Source: Viola odorata
Lineage: Eukaryota; Streptophyta; Magnoliopsida; Malpighiales; Violaceae
Assembly (NCBI GenBank): GCA_963691705.1
Contig: OY829542.1
Coordinates: forward strand, 32,536,579 to 32,600,578
DNA: 64,000 nucleotides
Direction of reading: 5' to 3'
Part shown: piece after piece, positions 1 to 11,284 of the stretch
Numbering within the stretch: position 1 is the first letter of the stretch
How the letters are laid out: each line of letters opens with the position of its first letter
Made by a program: the position numbers and the translations under genes
The notes under the pieces: model-generated
Databases searched by the model: none
What the model saw: only the letters and a program-made list of their open reading frames with translations
What the model was told of the DNA's origin: nothing

Positions 1-1
1 T

Positions 2-3000
2 AGGGCAGCGGGTGTGCCAAGCGACGGTCATATCTCAGACATGTCCGATGAGGATGACAATGCGCGTAGACAGCCCCTAGTTCCACCGGACGCGCCTGTG
101 AACCCTCAACGTGAACTTGCCCAAGTTCACCCAAGGCGAATTGCTAGGCGTGCGCCACTGCCTCCACGTGCTGATTGGAATGATGAGCCCGATGGGAGAG
201 AGGGATGGATAAACGCTAGGGATGGTCAGCGAAGGGAGAGACGAGATGCACGGGTAGGAAGAAGAGATAGGGAGGATGACCAAGTAGATGCTAATATTAA
301 CAGCATCAAAATGAAAATACCCCCTTTCGAAGGTACTGATGACCCTGACACCTTTATGACATGGGAACGGAAGGTCGAATCCATTTTCTTATGCCATAAT
401 TATTCAAAGGGTAAGAAAGTCCAACTGGCAGCCGTAGAATTCAGTGGGTATGCTAGTCATTGGTGGGAGCAACTTAACCTAAAGCGAACAGCCATGTATG
501 GGGTTCCGATTGATAATTGGGTTGGGATGAAACAAGTAATGAGGCAGCGGTTCGTGCCTGCCCATTTTCACCGAGAGCTTCATCAACGGCTCCAAACCTT
601 GAAGCAAGGCAGCAAGGGAGTTGGGGCCTATTTTAATGAAATGGAGATCGCCTTAGCTCAAGCACGGATCACTGAGGAACCTGAGGTGACAATGGCTCGG
701 TTTATTGTCGGGTTGAATAGCGAGATTGCAGATGCATTGGAGCTGACGCAATACAATACTCTCGAGGAGATGCTTCACATGGCTCAAAAACTTGAGAAGC
801 ATAGGAAGGCTAAGAGTTCCTATAAGTCTACTAGTTCGTCCTCTTGGAAGAAGAAGCCTTCTTGGAACAAAAATGATAAGGGTGTCGTAGCTACACCAAA
901 GGCATCACCATACGCCTCAAAGGGCTCCTCTAGTGTCGTTACCCCTACTAAATCAGCTGGTAACAAGTCTTATACCCCACCTACTGATCGGCAAGCCACT
1001 AAGGATATCATTTGTTTTAAGTGTAATGGGCGAGGGCATAAGAAGGCGGACTGCCCTAACAAGCGAGTTTTCATCATAAGGGCGAATGGAGATCAGGAGT
1101 CGGATGATGATCATGAGGGGTCCGAACCCGAGGGAGAAAGTAGTGCTGATTCGGATGATCAACATCAGCAAGGTGATCAAGTTCGGTTAATGGTGATAAG
1201 GCGCAATCTGAGTGTGCAAGCCGGAGGGGAAGTGTGTGATGACGAGCAGCGAGAGAACTTGTTTCATACACGTGGTGTGATTGATAAGAAGGGATGTTCG
1301 ATTATCATTGATAATGGCAGTTGCACCAATTGCGCAAGTTGGATGATGGTGCATAAGTTGGGGCTGCCCACGATGAAACACCCACGGCCATATTTTTTAC
1401 AATGGATGACCGACGACAATGGACTCAAGGTGAGTAGACAAGTGCTTGTTAAGTTTTCTATTGGCAAGTATCATGATGAGGTGCTATGTGACGTTGTGCC
1501 AATGCAAGCAAGCCACATCCTTTTGGGCAGACCGTGGCAGTTCGATAGGGAAGCAACCCATGATGGGAAACGGAACCTGTATAAGCTAGAAAAGGATGGT
1601 AAGAAGTTTACCTTGGCACCTTTGACCCTAGCCGACGTGGTAAAGGACCAAGAGTGGCTCGCTAAGTCTTATGCGGAGTATGAGGTTGCAAAACAGATTG
1701 AGAGAGAAAAAGAAGGTTTGAGCGTGACAAATAAAGAGAGTAAAAATGAGTGTGTGAGCCTTCAACATTCGCATGAAAGAAGTAAGCATGCAGAGGGTGA
1801 GTGCGAGAAAGAAAAACATTCGCATGAAAAGAGTAAGCATGCAGAGGGTGAGTGTCAACATTCGCACGAAAAAAGTAAGCGTGCTGAGAGTGGCATCGAG
1901 AGAAAAGGAGAGGCAAATAAAAAGAAATTGAGTGTATATGCCAAGGGGAGCGACGTGAGGAGAGCACTGATTTTTCAAAAAAATGGTTTTGGCGCAAGCC
2001 GTCCTCTTCTTTTACTCAGATTTCGTTCCTTCTGTTTGAACACTTCTAACGCTAACCCTTCACATTCGGTTCCTAGTGTTCTGTCCTCTCTTTTGTAGGA
2101 ATTTAGGGATGTTCTACCCAAAGAGATGCCTCCCGGATTACCTCCTATTCGAGGCATTGAACACCAAATTGACTTCGCACCTGGTTCAGCAATTCCGCAC
2201 CGTCCAGCCTACCGTACCAACCCCGAAGAGACCAAAGAACTTCAGCGGCAAGTGGACGAGCTACTTGAGCGAGGATACGTGAGGGAAAGCTTTTCCCCAT
2301 GCGCCGTTCCAGTGATCCTAGTCCCAAAGAAAGATGGCAGCTGGCGCATGTGTGTTGATTGCCGCGCAGTCAACAAGATCACTGTAAAGTATAGACATCT
2401 CATTCCTCGTTTAGATGACATGTTAAATGAATTAAGTGATAGTACTATTTTCTCGAAAATTGATTTGATGAGTGGCTACCACCAGATTCGTATGAAAGAA
2501 GGTGATGAATGGAAAACAGCTTTTAGAACTAAGTATGGGTTGTATGAATGGATGGTTATGCCTTTTGGTTTGACTAATGCCCCTAGCACATTCATGCGAT
2601 TGATGAACCATGTACTTAGGCACTTTATTGGCAGATTTGTTGTAGTGTATTTTGATGATATACTAATCTATAGCAAATCACTTGATGAGCATGTTTTGCA
2701 TATTAGGGAAGTCTTTTTAACACTTCGTGAACAGAAGTTGTATGCTAAGCCTAGTAAGTGTTCATTTGCAATGGAACAAGTTGGTTTTCTTGGTTTTATT
2801 GTGAGTATAGATGGCGGCGTGAAAGTGGATGAGGAGAAGATCCGCGCAATTCAGGAATGGCCAACACCGAAGAATGCGAGTGATGTTAGATCATTCCATG
2901 GCTTGGCGAGCTTCTATAGGTGCTTCGTCAAGGATTTCAGCACCATCGCTGTCCCTTTGAATGATCTAACCAAAAAGAATATTGTTTTCAGGTGGGAGCA

Positions 3001-4969
3001 GCCGCAAGAGGAGGCGTTTGCTACGCTCAAGGAGCGTTTGTGTTCTGCCCCGGTGCTCGCTCTTCCCGATTTCAGCAAAGCTTTCGAGGTTGAGTGTGAT
3101 GCGAGTGGTTTGGGGATTGGGGTTGTCCTTATGCAAGAGAAACGGCCAATCGCTTATTTTAGCGAGAAGCTCAAGGGCGCAGAACTGAATTACCCTACCT
3201 ACGACAAGGAGTTCTATGCCCTTGTTCGAGCATTGGAAACTTGGCAGCACTACTTGATGCCGCAAGAGTTCGTAGTCCACACTGACCATTTGAGCCTGAA
3301 ATATCTCAAGGGGCAAGGTAAGCTCAATCGTCGCCATGCTGCTTGGATGGAGTACATTGAAGCCTTTCCCTACCACATTCAATATAAGCAAGATAAAGAG
3401 AATATCGTCGCTGATGCATTATCGCGAAGGTACACATTAATCACTTCTCTTAACGCTAAACTACTTGGCTTTTCATACATTATTGAACTCTATGCTCTTG
3501 ATTCTGATTTTGGTGATATATATAAGCATGGTGTTTCAATTTCTGGTTCTAAATTCTATACGCATGAGGGATACTTGTTTAAAGGTAAACGGTTGTGTAT
3601 TCCTCATTGCTCTCTACGTGATTTGCTTGTGCATGAAGCCCATAGTTGCGGTCTGATGGGTCATTTTGGTGTGACTAAAACTCTAGATGTATTGCATGAT
3701 CACTTTTATTGGCCTCACATGAAGCGCGATGTCGTGCGCATTGTTGCTAGGTGTTTAACGTGTCGTAGAGCCAAATCTAAGTCTGCTGGTCATGGTGAGT
3801 ACATTCCTCTACCCGTACCCTCCCATCCTTGGACCAACTTATCCATGGACTTTGTTGTGGGGCTGCCTCGGTCCAAAAATGGGAAGGATAGTGTCTTTGT
3901 TGTAGTGGACAGATTTTCGAAGATGTCTCACTTTATTCCGTGTTCAACTACTTATGATGCTACTCAAGTTGCTGATTTATTCTTCCGTGAGGTAGTTCGT
4001 TTACATGGAGTCCCCTTGTCTATTGTGAGTGATCGGGATACCAAGTTTCTTAGTCATTTTTGGCGTGTTTTATGGAAGAAACTTGGTACCAAATTGTTAT
4101 ATTCCACATCTTATCACCCACAAACAGATGGACAAACCGAAGTGGTTAACCGTACACTTGGTTCACTTTTACGCACCTTAGTTCGTTAGCATGTTTCGAC
4201 TTGGGTTGATCATTTGTCATTCATTGAATTTGCTTACAACCATGTTGTTCATTCCACTACTCATTACTCACCTTTTGAGGTTGTTTATGGATTTAATCCT
4301 AGGACTGTATTGGATTTAACCCCTCTACCTTTGAGTTATGTGGTAAGTTTAGATGGCGCGCAGAAGGCTGATTTCGTGAAGCAATTACATGCCAAGGCGA
4401 AACAGAACATTGAGCGCATGAATGAGAAGCTTGCGCATAAGCAAAACGAAGGGAGGAAGCTGGTGTCGTTCGATATCGGAGATTGGGTGTGGCTGCACAT
4501 GCGCAAGGAGCGTTTTCCAGCCCAACGTCGTGGCAAACTCTCTCCAAGAGGCGATGGACCATTTCAGATTACTGAGAAGATCAACAACAATGCTTACAAG
4601 CTGGCGTTGCCTAGTGAGTATGGTTCCATTAGCTCTACTTTCAACGTCTCTGGCTTAGCCTTGTTTGATATAGGTGACGAGTATGGACTTGATGGTGTTG
4701 CTGATTCGGATTCGAGGACGAATCCTTTTGAAGAGGGAGGGAATGATGCGAACACACGCATCAATGTGCCCTTACCACCGGCTGGTCCTATGACGCGTGC
4801 GCGAGCTAGAAAGCTTCAAGACAGATTGTCATCTCTCATTCACAAGGAGCTGGAGTGTGAGATGACAAGTGAGGACGCTGCACTTCGAGAGAAGACACCA
4901 CGCATGGTGAATCTCATCACCTTCACCGTGTGTGACGGTGATTCTGCCCAGCATCAGAACGACGCGTAG
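2..4969 (+). pseudogene. gag-pol polyprotein of element A, two in-frame stops
   Basis: One reading frame runs from the window edge to 4969 and is broken only by TAG at 2096-2098 and TAG at 4187-4189. Visible parts are the Gag domain, a CCHC zinc knuckle (CFKCNGRGHKKADC), a retropepsin with DNGS, a His-rich repeat linker (about 1760-1890), reverse transcriptase with YFDD, RNase H, integrase with an HHCC finger and D,D,E residues, and a GPF-type module. There is no chromodomain; the protein ends in a TRARAR-rich tail coded by the LTR. Compared with element B, the first stop is CAG to TAG (a C-to-T change at a CHG site, fitting methylation decay) and the second is AAG to TAG. Otherwise the frame is well kept, so inactivation is recent or the copy is under-sampled by mutation. 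No frameshift was seen. Confidence 0.9.
4709..4743 (+). promoter_or_regulatory. PPT of element A with upstream inverted repeat
   Basis: GATTCG-AGGA-CGAATC (4709-4724) is a perfect 6-bp inverted repeat with a 4-base loop. It is followed by the purine tract that primes plus-strand DNA at the LTR border. The same arrangement occurs in elements B, C, D, E and F. Confidence 0.8.
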
Positions 4970-5718
4970 ATGGAGCGATTCTGCCCATCTTTTGAGTTCG
5001 ACATGTACTACATCATGTCAGGGAGTGTGTGTCCAAAAATCAGCAAGAACGCCCGAGGCGTTTAGGAGATAGGTCAAACCCTAGTTTGGGGTGCGGGAGG
5101 CGCGAGTCCTAGCGGCGCGAGGATTCCTTGTCCGCGCGCGCTAGGGTTTTGATGTCCAAGAAGCGGCGGCTGATCCTAAGTGAGCTGGCGTTCTCTTGTC
5201 TGATTTTGGAGACAATTAACTTGCCTTTTATTTGCTTTCCTTAATTAATTAATTAGTCAATTTAGCTGATTGCTTAATTAAGTTAGTTACCTTATTTTAG
5301 AACTTCTATTTTGGTTCCAATTAGGTTTTGCTTGTAAACATTATATAAGGAGCGGCTGGCCTCCTTATTTCAGGGGCTGTTATTTGATAAATTTGAGACT
5401 TCTCTCTTCAATCTCTGCCCCTTGTTCAAGTGCTGAACACTTGTTCTTCTTGAGTCCGCAATACTTAAGTCGTATACAAGTAAATTCTGAAATTGTATTA
5501 TTGTTTCGTTTGTCTTAGTGCGATTCTCACAATCGTTGGGAGTAGTCCTAAGAATCTGATACAAGATCCTTGACGTGAAATCGACTAGAACTCTTAGCAT
5601 TCAGTTGGCGAAGTAGTCTACGTTCGCACGAGTCAAGTTATTCATTCCGCATTGAAATCTTTCTTTGAACAACGATCAAATTTGGTGCTACGCATCCTAA
5701 GCAACTAGGATCGTATCA
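4744..5718 (+). repeat. 3' LTR of element A
   Basis: It starts TGATGCGAAC right after the purine tract and ends GGATCGTATCA. The first 226 bp still code the polyprotein tail (stop at 4967-4969). A TATA-like TATATAAGG lies near 5342. The U5 half resembles element B's LTR, but the U3 half is different. Confidence 0.88.
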
Positions 5719-6679
5719 TGAAGGATGACATGGAAGGTGGCTTGGAGGCGCCTAGCGCAAGGTTTGACATCCATCCGAGTCAACCTATGGAAGAACGACT
5801 TCAATAAAAGATTCAGCACATATACAAGACCAATTGGAGTCTTAGGAAGGTTGTGTCCAAGTTTCAGAGCATTTGGACGAGTAGATCTCAAGAAGGTTCA
5901 GATGACAATCTCGCACGCAGGAGTTCTAGGCGCAGACGCAACAGGCGACTTCATCAGAACCTAGCCAGCTCTATACAAGTTCGAATTGTGCGATCGACCA
6001 CATTTTGGAAACGTCAGGATGTTATCTTTCATTTGGAACAATTTTCAGCCCATCTGGCCTAGTGGTTTCAAAGTTATTCAAGTCGACATTATGGTGCATA
6101 GTGTGTATGCGAGACAACATACGACTTGAGGTTTCGGCCCAAACCTTGGCCCGATGATGGAGAACTCGACATGGGCTGCTGGAATGTATTTAAATATATT
6201 TATATTTACTTTAATTAGTTAATTAGTTAATTAAGTTATTTTCCTTAATTAGAACTCCTACTTCTATTCCTATTAAGGTTTGCTTGTAAAACTCTACATA
6301 AGGAGCCGTTTGGCCTCCTTATTCAGTTGGCTGATATTTTGATAAATTAAGAATTTATTCTTTGCAAATCTCTGCCCATTGTTCATGTGATTGAACCTTG
6401 TTTCTTCTCAAGTCTACAATACTCGAGTCATCAACAAGTAAAACTGAAATTGCAACCCCATTGTTTCGTTTATCTTAGTGTGATTCTCACAATTGTTGAG
6501 TCTAGTCCTAGGAACTCGATACAAGATCCTTGACTTGAAATCGATTAGGGCTTTTAGCATAGGTTAGTTGAGTGGTCTAAGCTCGTACTCGTCGGGTTTA
6601 TTATTTCCGCATCAAAATCTATCCTTGAACAACGATTAGAATTACATGCTACACATCCTACGCAACTAGGATCGTATCA
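5719..6679 (+). repeat. Partial mosaic LTR (family-2-like U3, family-1-like U5)
   Basis: From 5719 to about 6160 the sequence follows the U3 of family-2 LTRs (compare 50441 onward: GATGACATGGAAGGTGGCTT). From about 6200 to the end (GGATCGTATCA, 6679) it follows the R-U5 of family 1, including an AAGGAGCCGTTTGGCC-like stretch and the tRNA-proximal end. The first part of this LTR is missing at 5719, where element A's LTR ends, so A probably inserted here. Confidence 0.7.
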
Positions 6680-7003
6680 AATAGGTAGTCTGTTCTGCTC
6701 CTCTATTCAGTTCCCTGAGAGTCTACTCAGCTTGTTGCTCTGCCCTGTCTACTCTGGGATTTAAATTTTCTTGGTCTACTTCTAGGTCAAGATAGTGCTT
6801 CTGATCAAGATGATGACTGTCTGATGAACTTGGAGCTGAATTCGTTGGTATCAATTGTTTTCTTTTGGCTTGCCATCTATTTTCCATCTCTACTTTGGTT
6901 AGCTCCGGATTGAATGGTATTAAATCCTTTCAAGAGGACCTGGTCATGAATAAGAAAACACAAAGATCAATAAACCATCCTCCCCCGCAACGGCGCCAAA
7001 ATT
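6680..7003 (-). mobile_element. Leader and primer site of a Tat/Athila-type gypsy remnant
   Basis: On the minus strand, TGGCGCCGTTGCGGGG (plus 6983-6998) sits just after an LTR end ...CCTATCA (7004). This matches the tRNA-Asp primer site typical of plant Tat/Athila elements. The rest (6680-6980) is non-coding leader, cut off at 6680 by the neighbouring LTR. Confidence 0.7.
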
Positions 7004-7437
7004 TGATAGGCGTCGACTCCGTCAAAAATAATTAATAAATACAACTTCCTACTAAACACAAGATTAATTGTAAATAGCAAGTAAGACGCTCGTCCATAGA
7101 GAGTAATGGTATGATTTTCGTGAATGCTTGAAATAACCGAACGTAACACTTAGGTGTAATTGGGGGGATTTTGTTTAAAAACTATAAATTGAAAATACAA
7201 TTAAAGCAAGTAAAAATGCCCAGGACAAGAATTAACTTCTTGGTCAAGAAACAGATCAAGAACAAAAAATTAGAGAAGAGATTCCTAGTATAAGCTAACA
7301 AGCTATGATTCATGAGCATTAATCATCGATGTAGGGTTATTCATCTTCAATCTACATAGTTGCTATAGGATCAAGGTACGCTTATGACCCTTGCTTCCCT
7401 CCTGTATCAAAACCACCTCAGGTGCACTTAGAGATAA
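7004..7437 (-). repeat. Part of a Tat/Athila-type LTR (minus strand)
   Basis: This is the U5-side part of the LTR belonging to the primer site at 6983-6998. It begins TGATAGGCGTC in plus orientation. No protein is coded. It is interrupted at 7438 by a solo LTR, and the sequence past 8293 may be its continuation. Confidence 0.55.
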
Positions 7438-8293
7438 TGATATGGTCTTAGTTCGTTAGGAAGGATAGAGGCCGAGAGTTTGGCCACTATTGCATCTAGC
7501 CCCCGTTGGGAGGTTGGTGTTGATGATCGACGGAAGGATGATGAAGCAACGATGAACTTGCAGAAATGGAAAAGAAGATGAAGCGAAGATAAAGTTGCAG
7601 AAATGGAAAAGTGTTTGATTGATGATGAACTAGAAACGAACCCTTTACTAAGGCAAACCCTCCTAAGTCTAGCCTAGGCAACCTTGCCAAAAAGTAAAGG
7701 GGATCTCTTTCCAAGGTTGACCCTCTCAAGGAATGATCTTGAGCAACCCAATAGTTTGGAGAAGATGAAGTTAAGAACCCTAATTCCACACCTAAGGTGT
7801 ATTGGTCTATGAAAGGATATTACTTACAAAATTCAAGAAAAAACTAAAATGAACCTATCTCTAGCTATTTATACCTAAGACTATTTACAAGGGGAAGTTC
7901 CCAAAATACCCTTCACATATGAGGGGAGCTCTTAGGTCGTTCTCTTGCAAAGGCTTGGCTTAGTCATAAGGGGGCCGAGGACGCTAGGCGAGCTCATGGG
8001 TTGCGAGGGTTAGGCCGCAAGGCTCACGGGTTGCTAGGGTTGTAGGCGTGGGCTTCTCATGGCTTACCCGGCCAACCCGTGAGGTGCGTACGCCTAGGCC
8101 AAGGACTTCAGTAATGTGCGCGCTCTCCGTCGAGACCTTGCTGGGCATTATGGTGTGTGCGTTGGCGTCCACACATGTCGTCCAATGCTCTCGTGCCTCC
8201 AAGCTCTCATCTTCGGCTCTAAGGGTCTTCAAGCCCAAGGTCATCGTTCCTTTACTCCTTATGAGGTAGTCGTGTGCTCCCGCACTCATATCA
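7438..8293 (-). repeat. Solo LTR, related to family 3 (3b)
   Basis: On the minus strand it starts TGATATGAGTGC and ends CATATCA. The flanks are GATAA (7433-7437) and GATGA (8294-8298), a 4/5 match fitting a 5-bp TSD. Its layout resembles the LTR beginning at 61921 (TGATATGAGCAC) and the U5 of family 3. No internal region accompanies it. Confidence 0.6.
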
Positions 8294-8320
8294 GATGATT
8301 CCTAAACAAATGCCCCCCTA

Positions 8321-8880
8321 GATAATGAGACTCCTATGGTAATAAGAAGCCAACCTCAATATCAGATAGCTTATATATTGTATTTCTTGAATTGAAACCG
8401 ACACAGTTTTCCCATGACCTTTCAAATGGCTAGAACCAGCCATGTAAATCTAAGCAGCTCAGATAAACTAATCCACTTATTCTCCCAGTACCACATGACA
8501 CCCTTCCAGATCAACAAGATTGTTACTCAGTTACGATATAAGAACACATCCTCACCCAATCTGAATAATAATATCCCATCATCAGCCAATCTGACTAAAA
8601 ATAAGCAGTTTAAACCTCCATCTCATAATTATATCGGGATAAGCTCGTTGGGTAGTGATCCAAAATTTAAGAATATCGTCTTTCGTAAGACTAAGGTGGG
8701 AATACCCAATCTCTTAGTAGAGAAAAAGACGAGAGAAAATTTTGTTCATTACCAAGAACTCTTATTTGATCCACTTAAAATTGCAAATCCTAATCTATTG
8801 TATAAATATAAAGACTACTTTATCGTTGCTGATATCCTTACTATTATACCAAAAAAATGCCCCCCCCCCCCCCCCCCCCA
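8321..8880 (+). repeat. Unit 1 of a 560-bp tandem duplication, ending in C20
   Basis: The unit starts GATAATGAGACTCC and ends in an uninterrupted run of 20 C (8860-8879). The next base begins unit 2 with the same GATAATGAGACTCC. The left border has the same junction with a shorter C tract (8313-8318), suggesting the C run expanded. It contains an open frame (8414-8902) of unknown function. Confidence 0.85.
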
Positions 8881-8902
8881 GATAATGAGACTCCTATGGT
8901 AA
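8414..8902 (+). other. Unknown open frame inside duplicated unit
   Basis: There are 162 codons, starting MTFQMARTSHVNLSSSD; the last residues are Pro codons read from the C tract. The sequence is Asn/Ser/Lys-rich and no domain is recognised. The same 126 residues recur at 13622 in unit 2 with only silent or no change. A possible viral or transposon origin was considered but no diagnostic motif is present. It could be non-coding. Confidence 0.3.
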
Positions 8903-8970
8903 TAAGAAGCCAACCTCAATATCAGATAGCTTATATATTGTATTTCTTGAATTGAAACCGACACAGTTTT
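8881..8970 (+). repeat. Unit 2 of the tandem duplication, first part
   Basis: These 90 bases repeat 8321-8410. The unit is then split by element E and resumes at 13619. The last five bases, GTTTT (8966-8970), are the left TSD copy. Confidence 0.85.
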
Positions 8971-9666
8971 TGATAAAAGCTCGACTTCCTTTTTGGAGAA
9001 GAAGGCCAAATGTTGTTCTTGAAGGATCTAGTCTCCTTTGGGAGGAAGGTAAATCGATGGTGTTTAATGGATGGATGAACGTGTATAGATGTTTAAACGG
9101 AGAGGATAACGTCGCAAGAAGGTTGCGGATTGTGCAGCGGATTAATGGATGAAAAGGAGAGTGTTTTGATGAACAATAATAAGTATATAACTTCAATACC
9201 CAACAAACCCTCTCTAGGCTAGCTAGAGCAACCTTGTTACAAAGTAAAGAAGATGAAGTGCTGGTTTTAAGAACCCTAAATTACCTAAGCTACACTAAGC
9301 TACACTAGGGTTTGGTCTTAGAGAAATAACATTCAAATCAAAGACAAGTATAAAAGAGGCTATCTCCTTCTATTTATACTTGTGAGTTATTACAAGGGCT
9401 AAGTACCCTAATACCCTTGGACAAAGGGTGTGAAAGGCCGGCCACTTGATGATGTGGCAAGAGAAAGCTGAGGCAAAACGCTAGAATGTTGCTTCAGCTT
9501 GGCCGAAAATGGGATGCTAGGGTTTGGCGCGGTCCGGCCTTGAGCTAGTATCATGGAGCCTTTAAGCTCGTATCATCCCATCCCCCTTTGAAGAGATTCG
9601 TCCTCGAATCTAAGCTTTGGAGGGGGGGTTTCCGAAAGTGGAGTGAGAGCCTTTAAGCTCGTATCA
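8971..9666 (-). repeat. 3' LTR of element E
   Basis: It is 696 bp; minus-strand start TGATACGAGC (9666) and end TTTTATCA (8971). Against its partner it lacks 16 bp that form one arm of a palindrome (near 9484). The part 9576-9666 is an extension holding an older PPT and hairpin (GATTCG-TCCT-CGAATC, 9595-9610), so the older LTR start is at 9575. Confidence 0.9.
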
Positions 9667-9701
9667 TCCCCTCCGCCTTGGAGGAGATTCGACCTCGGAT
9701 C
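9667..9701 (-). promoter_or_regulatory. PPT and hairpin of element E
   Basis: On the minus strand a purine-rich tract (AAGGCGGAGGGGA) precedes the LTR start. Upstream lies a GATCCG/CGAATC imperfect inverted repeat (9686-9701, one mismatch), equivalent to the hairpin in elements A-D and F. Confidence 0.65.
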
Positions 9702-9772
9702 TAGAGGCTCAATCCCTTGCAAGGCTAAGCGGGCTAAGGAAAGCTCGCGGCTAGTGATCACACACGGAACCC

Positions 9773-11284
9773 TCAAAATACAACTCTCGGAGAATATAGG
9801 CCAAGGTGGAGCCGTCCTCGGGCAAGGCAAGTAGGCGCGGACGGGAAAAATCCAAGAACAACCAAGTATCGGCCAAGACGGAGAAGGGATGAGATGCGGA
9901 TCAAGTGCGGGTTCCTAGTAGCGAACAATGAGGCGTGGTCACAAAGGACGGCCAAAGGAGTGACGGAAGGGTTCCGGATATAGTGTGGGACCATGACACC
10001 ACATGGAGGTGCCAAAAATGGAAGGAAAGGTGTGTGGCTCACATGCCCAAAACCAAGTAGGAACGGGTCCTCAAAGCTATGTGTAGGTATCTTTAGAATG
10101 ATGGAAAAATCACTCCCAAGGGACCACAAATGACGCTGCTGTGCTAGACCAAGGATGGCCTTCTCGTGGCTGCCCGAAGAGAACTCATAAGCCGACTCTA
10201 TACTCCTATCGCTCCCAAACTCCAACCCATCCAAAGGAGCACTCGAAACCACCAAATCCGAAAGCTCAACCCCTAAAGTAACCAACTCCATATCAATACC
10301 GTCCGAAAGGGGCTCAAGTAATCCCTCATCCAATGGAGCCAACTCACCCAAAGTAGCACTCGAATCCACTAAGTCCGAAAGCACACCAAGCTTATCCTCA
10401 AGAAGTGGTGGCAGCTCAGCCGAGTCAACACTAGAAGAAACTCGCGTATGAGTGGCGGAAGGGCCACTAGGAGAAGGTTGAGGTGGTGCTTCAACTCGTT
10501 GAAACGAGGAGTTGATTACCTCCAATCTGCGTCGCAACTCGGCCAAGATATCCGAAGGGTTCTCCAAGTGGTCAAACAAACCCATGGATGCATGATGTGG
10601 TACTCGGGCTCGAGGGGAAGAAGTCTCATGCACATAGGAGCCCGGAGGGGGCTGGTGGACACGGTGGGAAGATGGCGCCGTGTGGTAAGGTGGGGCATGA
10701 CGGGGAAGTGCACTAGATGAGCCTGAAGGAGGCCTACAGTCAAGGCGTGATGATGGCACCTCATGATAAGGTGGGGCACGGTGAGCGGGTGCACTAGGAG
10801 GCCTAAGGTCATGGCGTGATGATGGTGGCATATATGGAACATAGTCACGTCCGTGAGGATAAAGGAGGTGATCAACCGGTGCCTCTATCACGCGTGATGA
10901 GCTACGGGCACCATATGGAGGTGGCGCCACATAAGCGAGAGAGGGGCGGTGTGGGCGCTCATCAATGTGGTCCGGTTGTTCATACCCATAAGATTGCCGT
11001 GAGGGCTCACGAAGACCATACTCCAACCGAGAAGAAGAAGTGGCACTAGAGCGGCTGTCTCGGCTGTCCAATACATAGGCCCAAGAATCAAGTGATGCTT
11101 CATCCCCCTCGGGGCAAGCACCCTCATGGCAAGAACTAGTCCCATACGGTGACTCTACCTCTCCCAAGTAGCTCACGGCATGGCAAGAAGATACGCGGTC
11201 ACTAGCCATGGAATAGGCCGCACTAGAACAAGATGCATCCTCCCAATCGGACCCAACATCCGAATAAGAGCAATGCGAAGACAT
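9773..11284 (-). CDS. Unknown Pro/Ser/His-rich protein of element E
   Basis: There are 503 codons starting MSSHCSYSDVGSDWED. The N-terminal 90 residues are rich in Ser, Asp, Glu and Cys. Residues about 110-240 hold imperfect repeats around RPPS...HRAPPYH. Residues about 245-265 (ILAELRRRLEVI) look helical, and 290-360 are acidic and Leu-rich. The C-terminus is hydrophobic with several Pro-Phe and Leu-Leu pairs. No zinc knuckle, retropepsin, RT or integrase motif is present. It occupies the place of gag in a complete non-autonomous element, so a packaging role is possible, but this is inference. It could also be captured host sequence. The codons stop 107 bp before the LTR. Confidence 0.55.
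   Translation of the reverse strand: MSSHCSYSDVGSDWEDASCSSAAYSMASDRVSSCHAVSYLGEVESPYGTSSCHEGACPEGDEASLDSWAYVLDSRDSRSSATSSSRLEYGLREPSRQSYGYEQPDHIDERPHRPSLAYVAPPPYGARSSSRVIEAPVDHLLYPHGRDYVPYMPPSSRHDLRPPSAPAHRAPPYHEVPSSRLDCRPPSGSSSALPRHAPPYHTAPSSHRVHQPPPGSYVHETSSPRARVPHHASMGLFDHLENPSDILAELRRRLEVINSSFQRVEAPPQPSPSGPSATHTRVSSSVDSAELPPLLEDKLGVLSDLVDSSATLGELAPLDEGLLEPLSDGIDMELVTLGVELSDLVVSSAPLDGLEFGSDRSIESAYEFSSGSHEKAILGLAQQRHLWSLGSDFSIILKIPTHSFEDPFLLGFGHVSHTPFLPFLAPPCGVMVPHYIRNPSVTPLAVLCDHASLFATRNPHLIRISSLLRLGRYLVVLGFFPSAPTCLARGRLHLGLYSPRVVF

Larger units (their letters stand above)
1..5718 (+). mobile_element. Ty3/gypsy element A (family 1), left end outside window
   Basis: The window opens inside gag. 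Gag, protease, reverse transcriptase, RNase H and integrase follow in the usual gypsy order up to 4743, then a 975-bp 3' LTR (4744-5718). The 5' LTR and primer site lie off the left edge. The protein is close to that of intact element B (40688-48273), but the LTR differs: it lacks B's AAACGG palindrome array. The element abuts the inner part of another LTR at 5719, so it probably inserted into that LTR; its TSD cannot be checked here. Confidence 0.93.

Noticed and set aside
2096..2098. Programmed stop readthrough at the TAG of element A
   Set aside because: Intact relative B has CAG here and no stop is needed; plain mutation is simpler.
8860..8879. Poly-proline tail of the frame at 8414
   Set aside because: Produced by translating a C20 run; not a real domain.
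10448..11145. Several frames on both strands over the element E gene
   Set aside because: Shadows caused by G/C-rich repeat codons of the 503-codon minus-strand frame.
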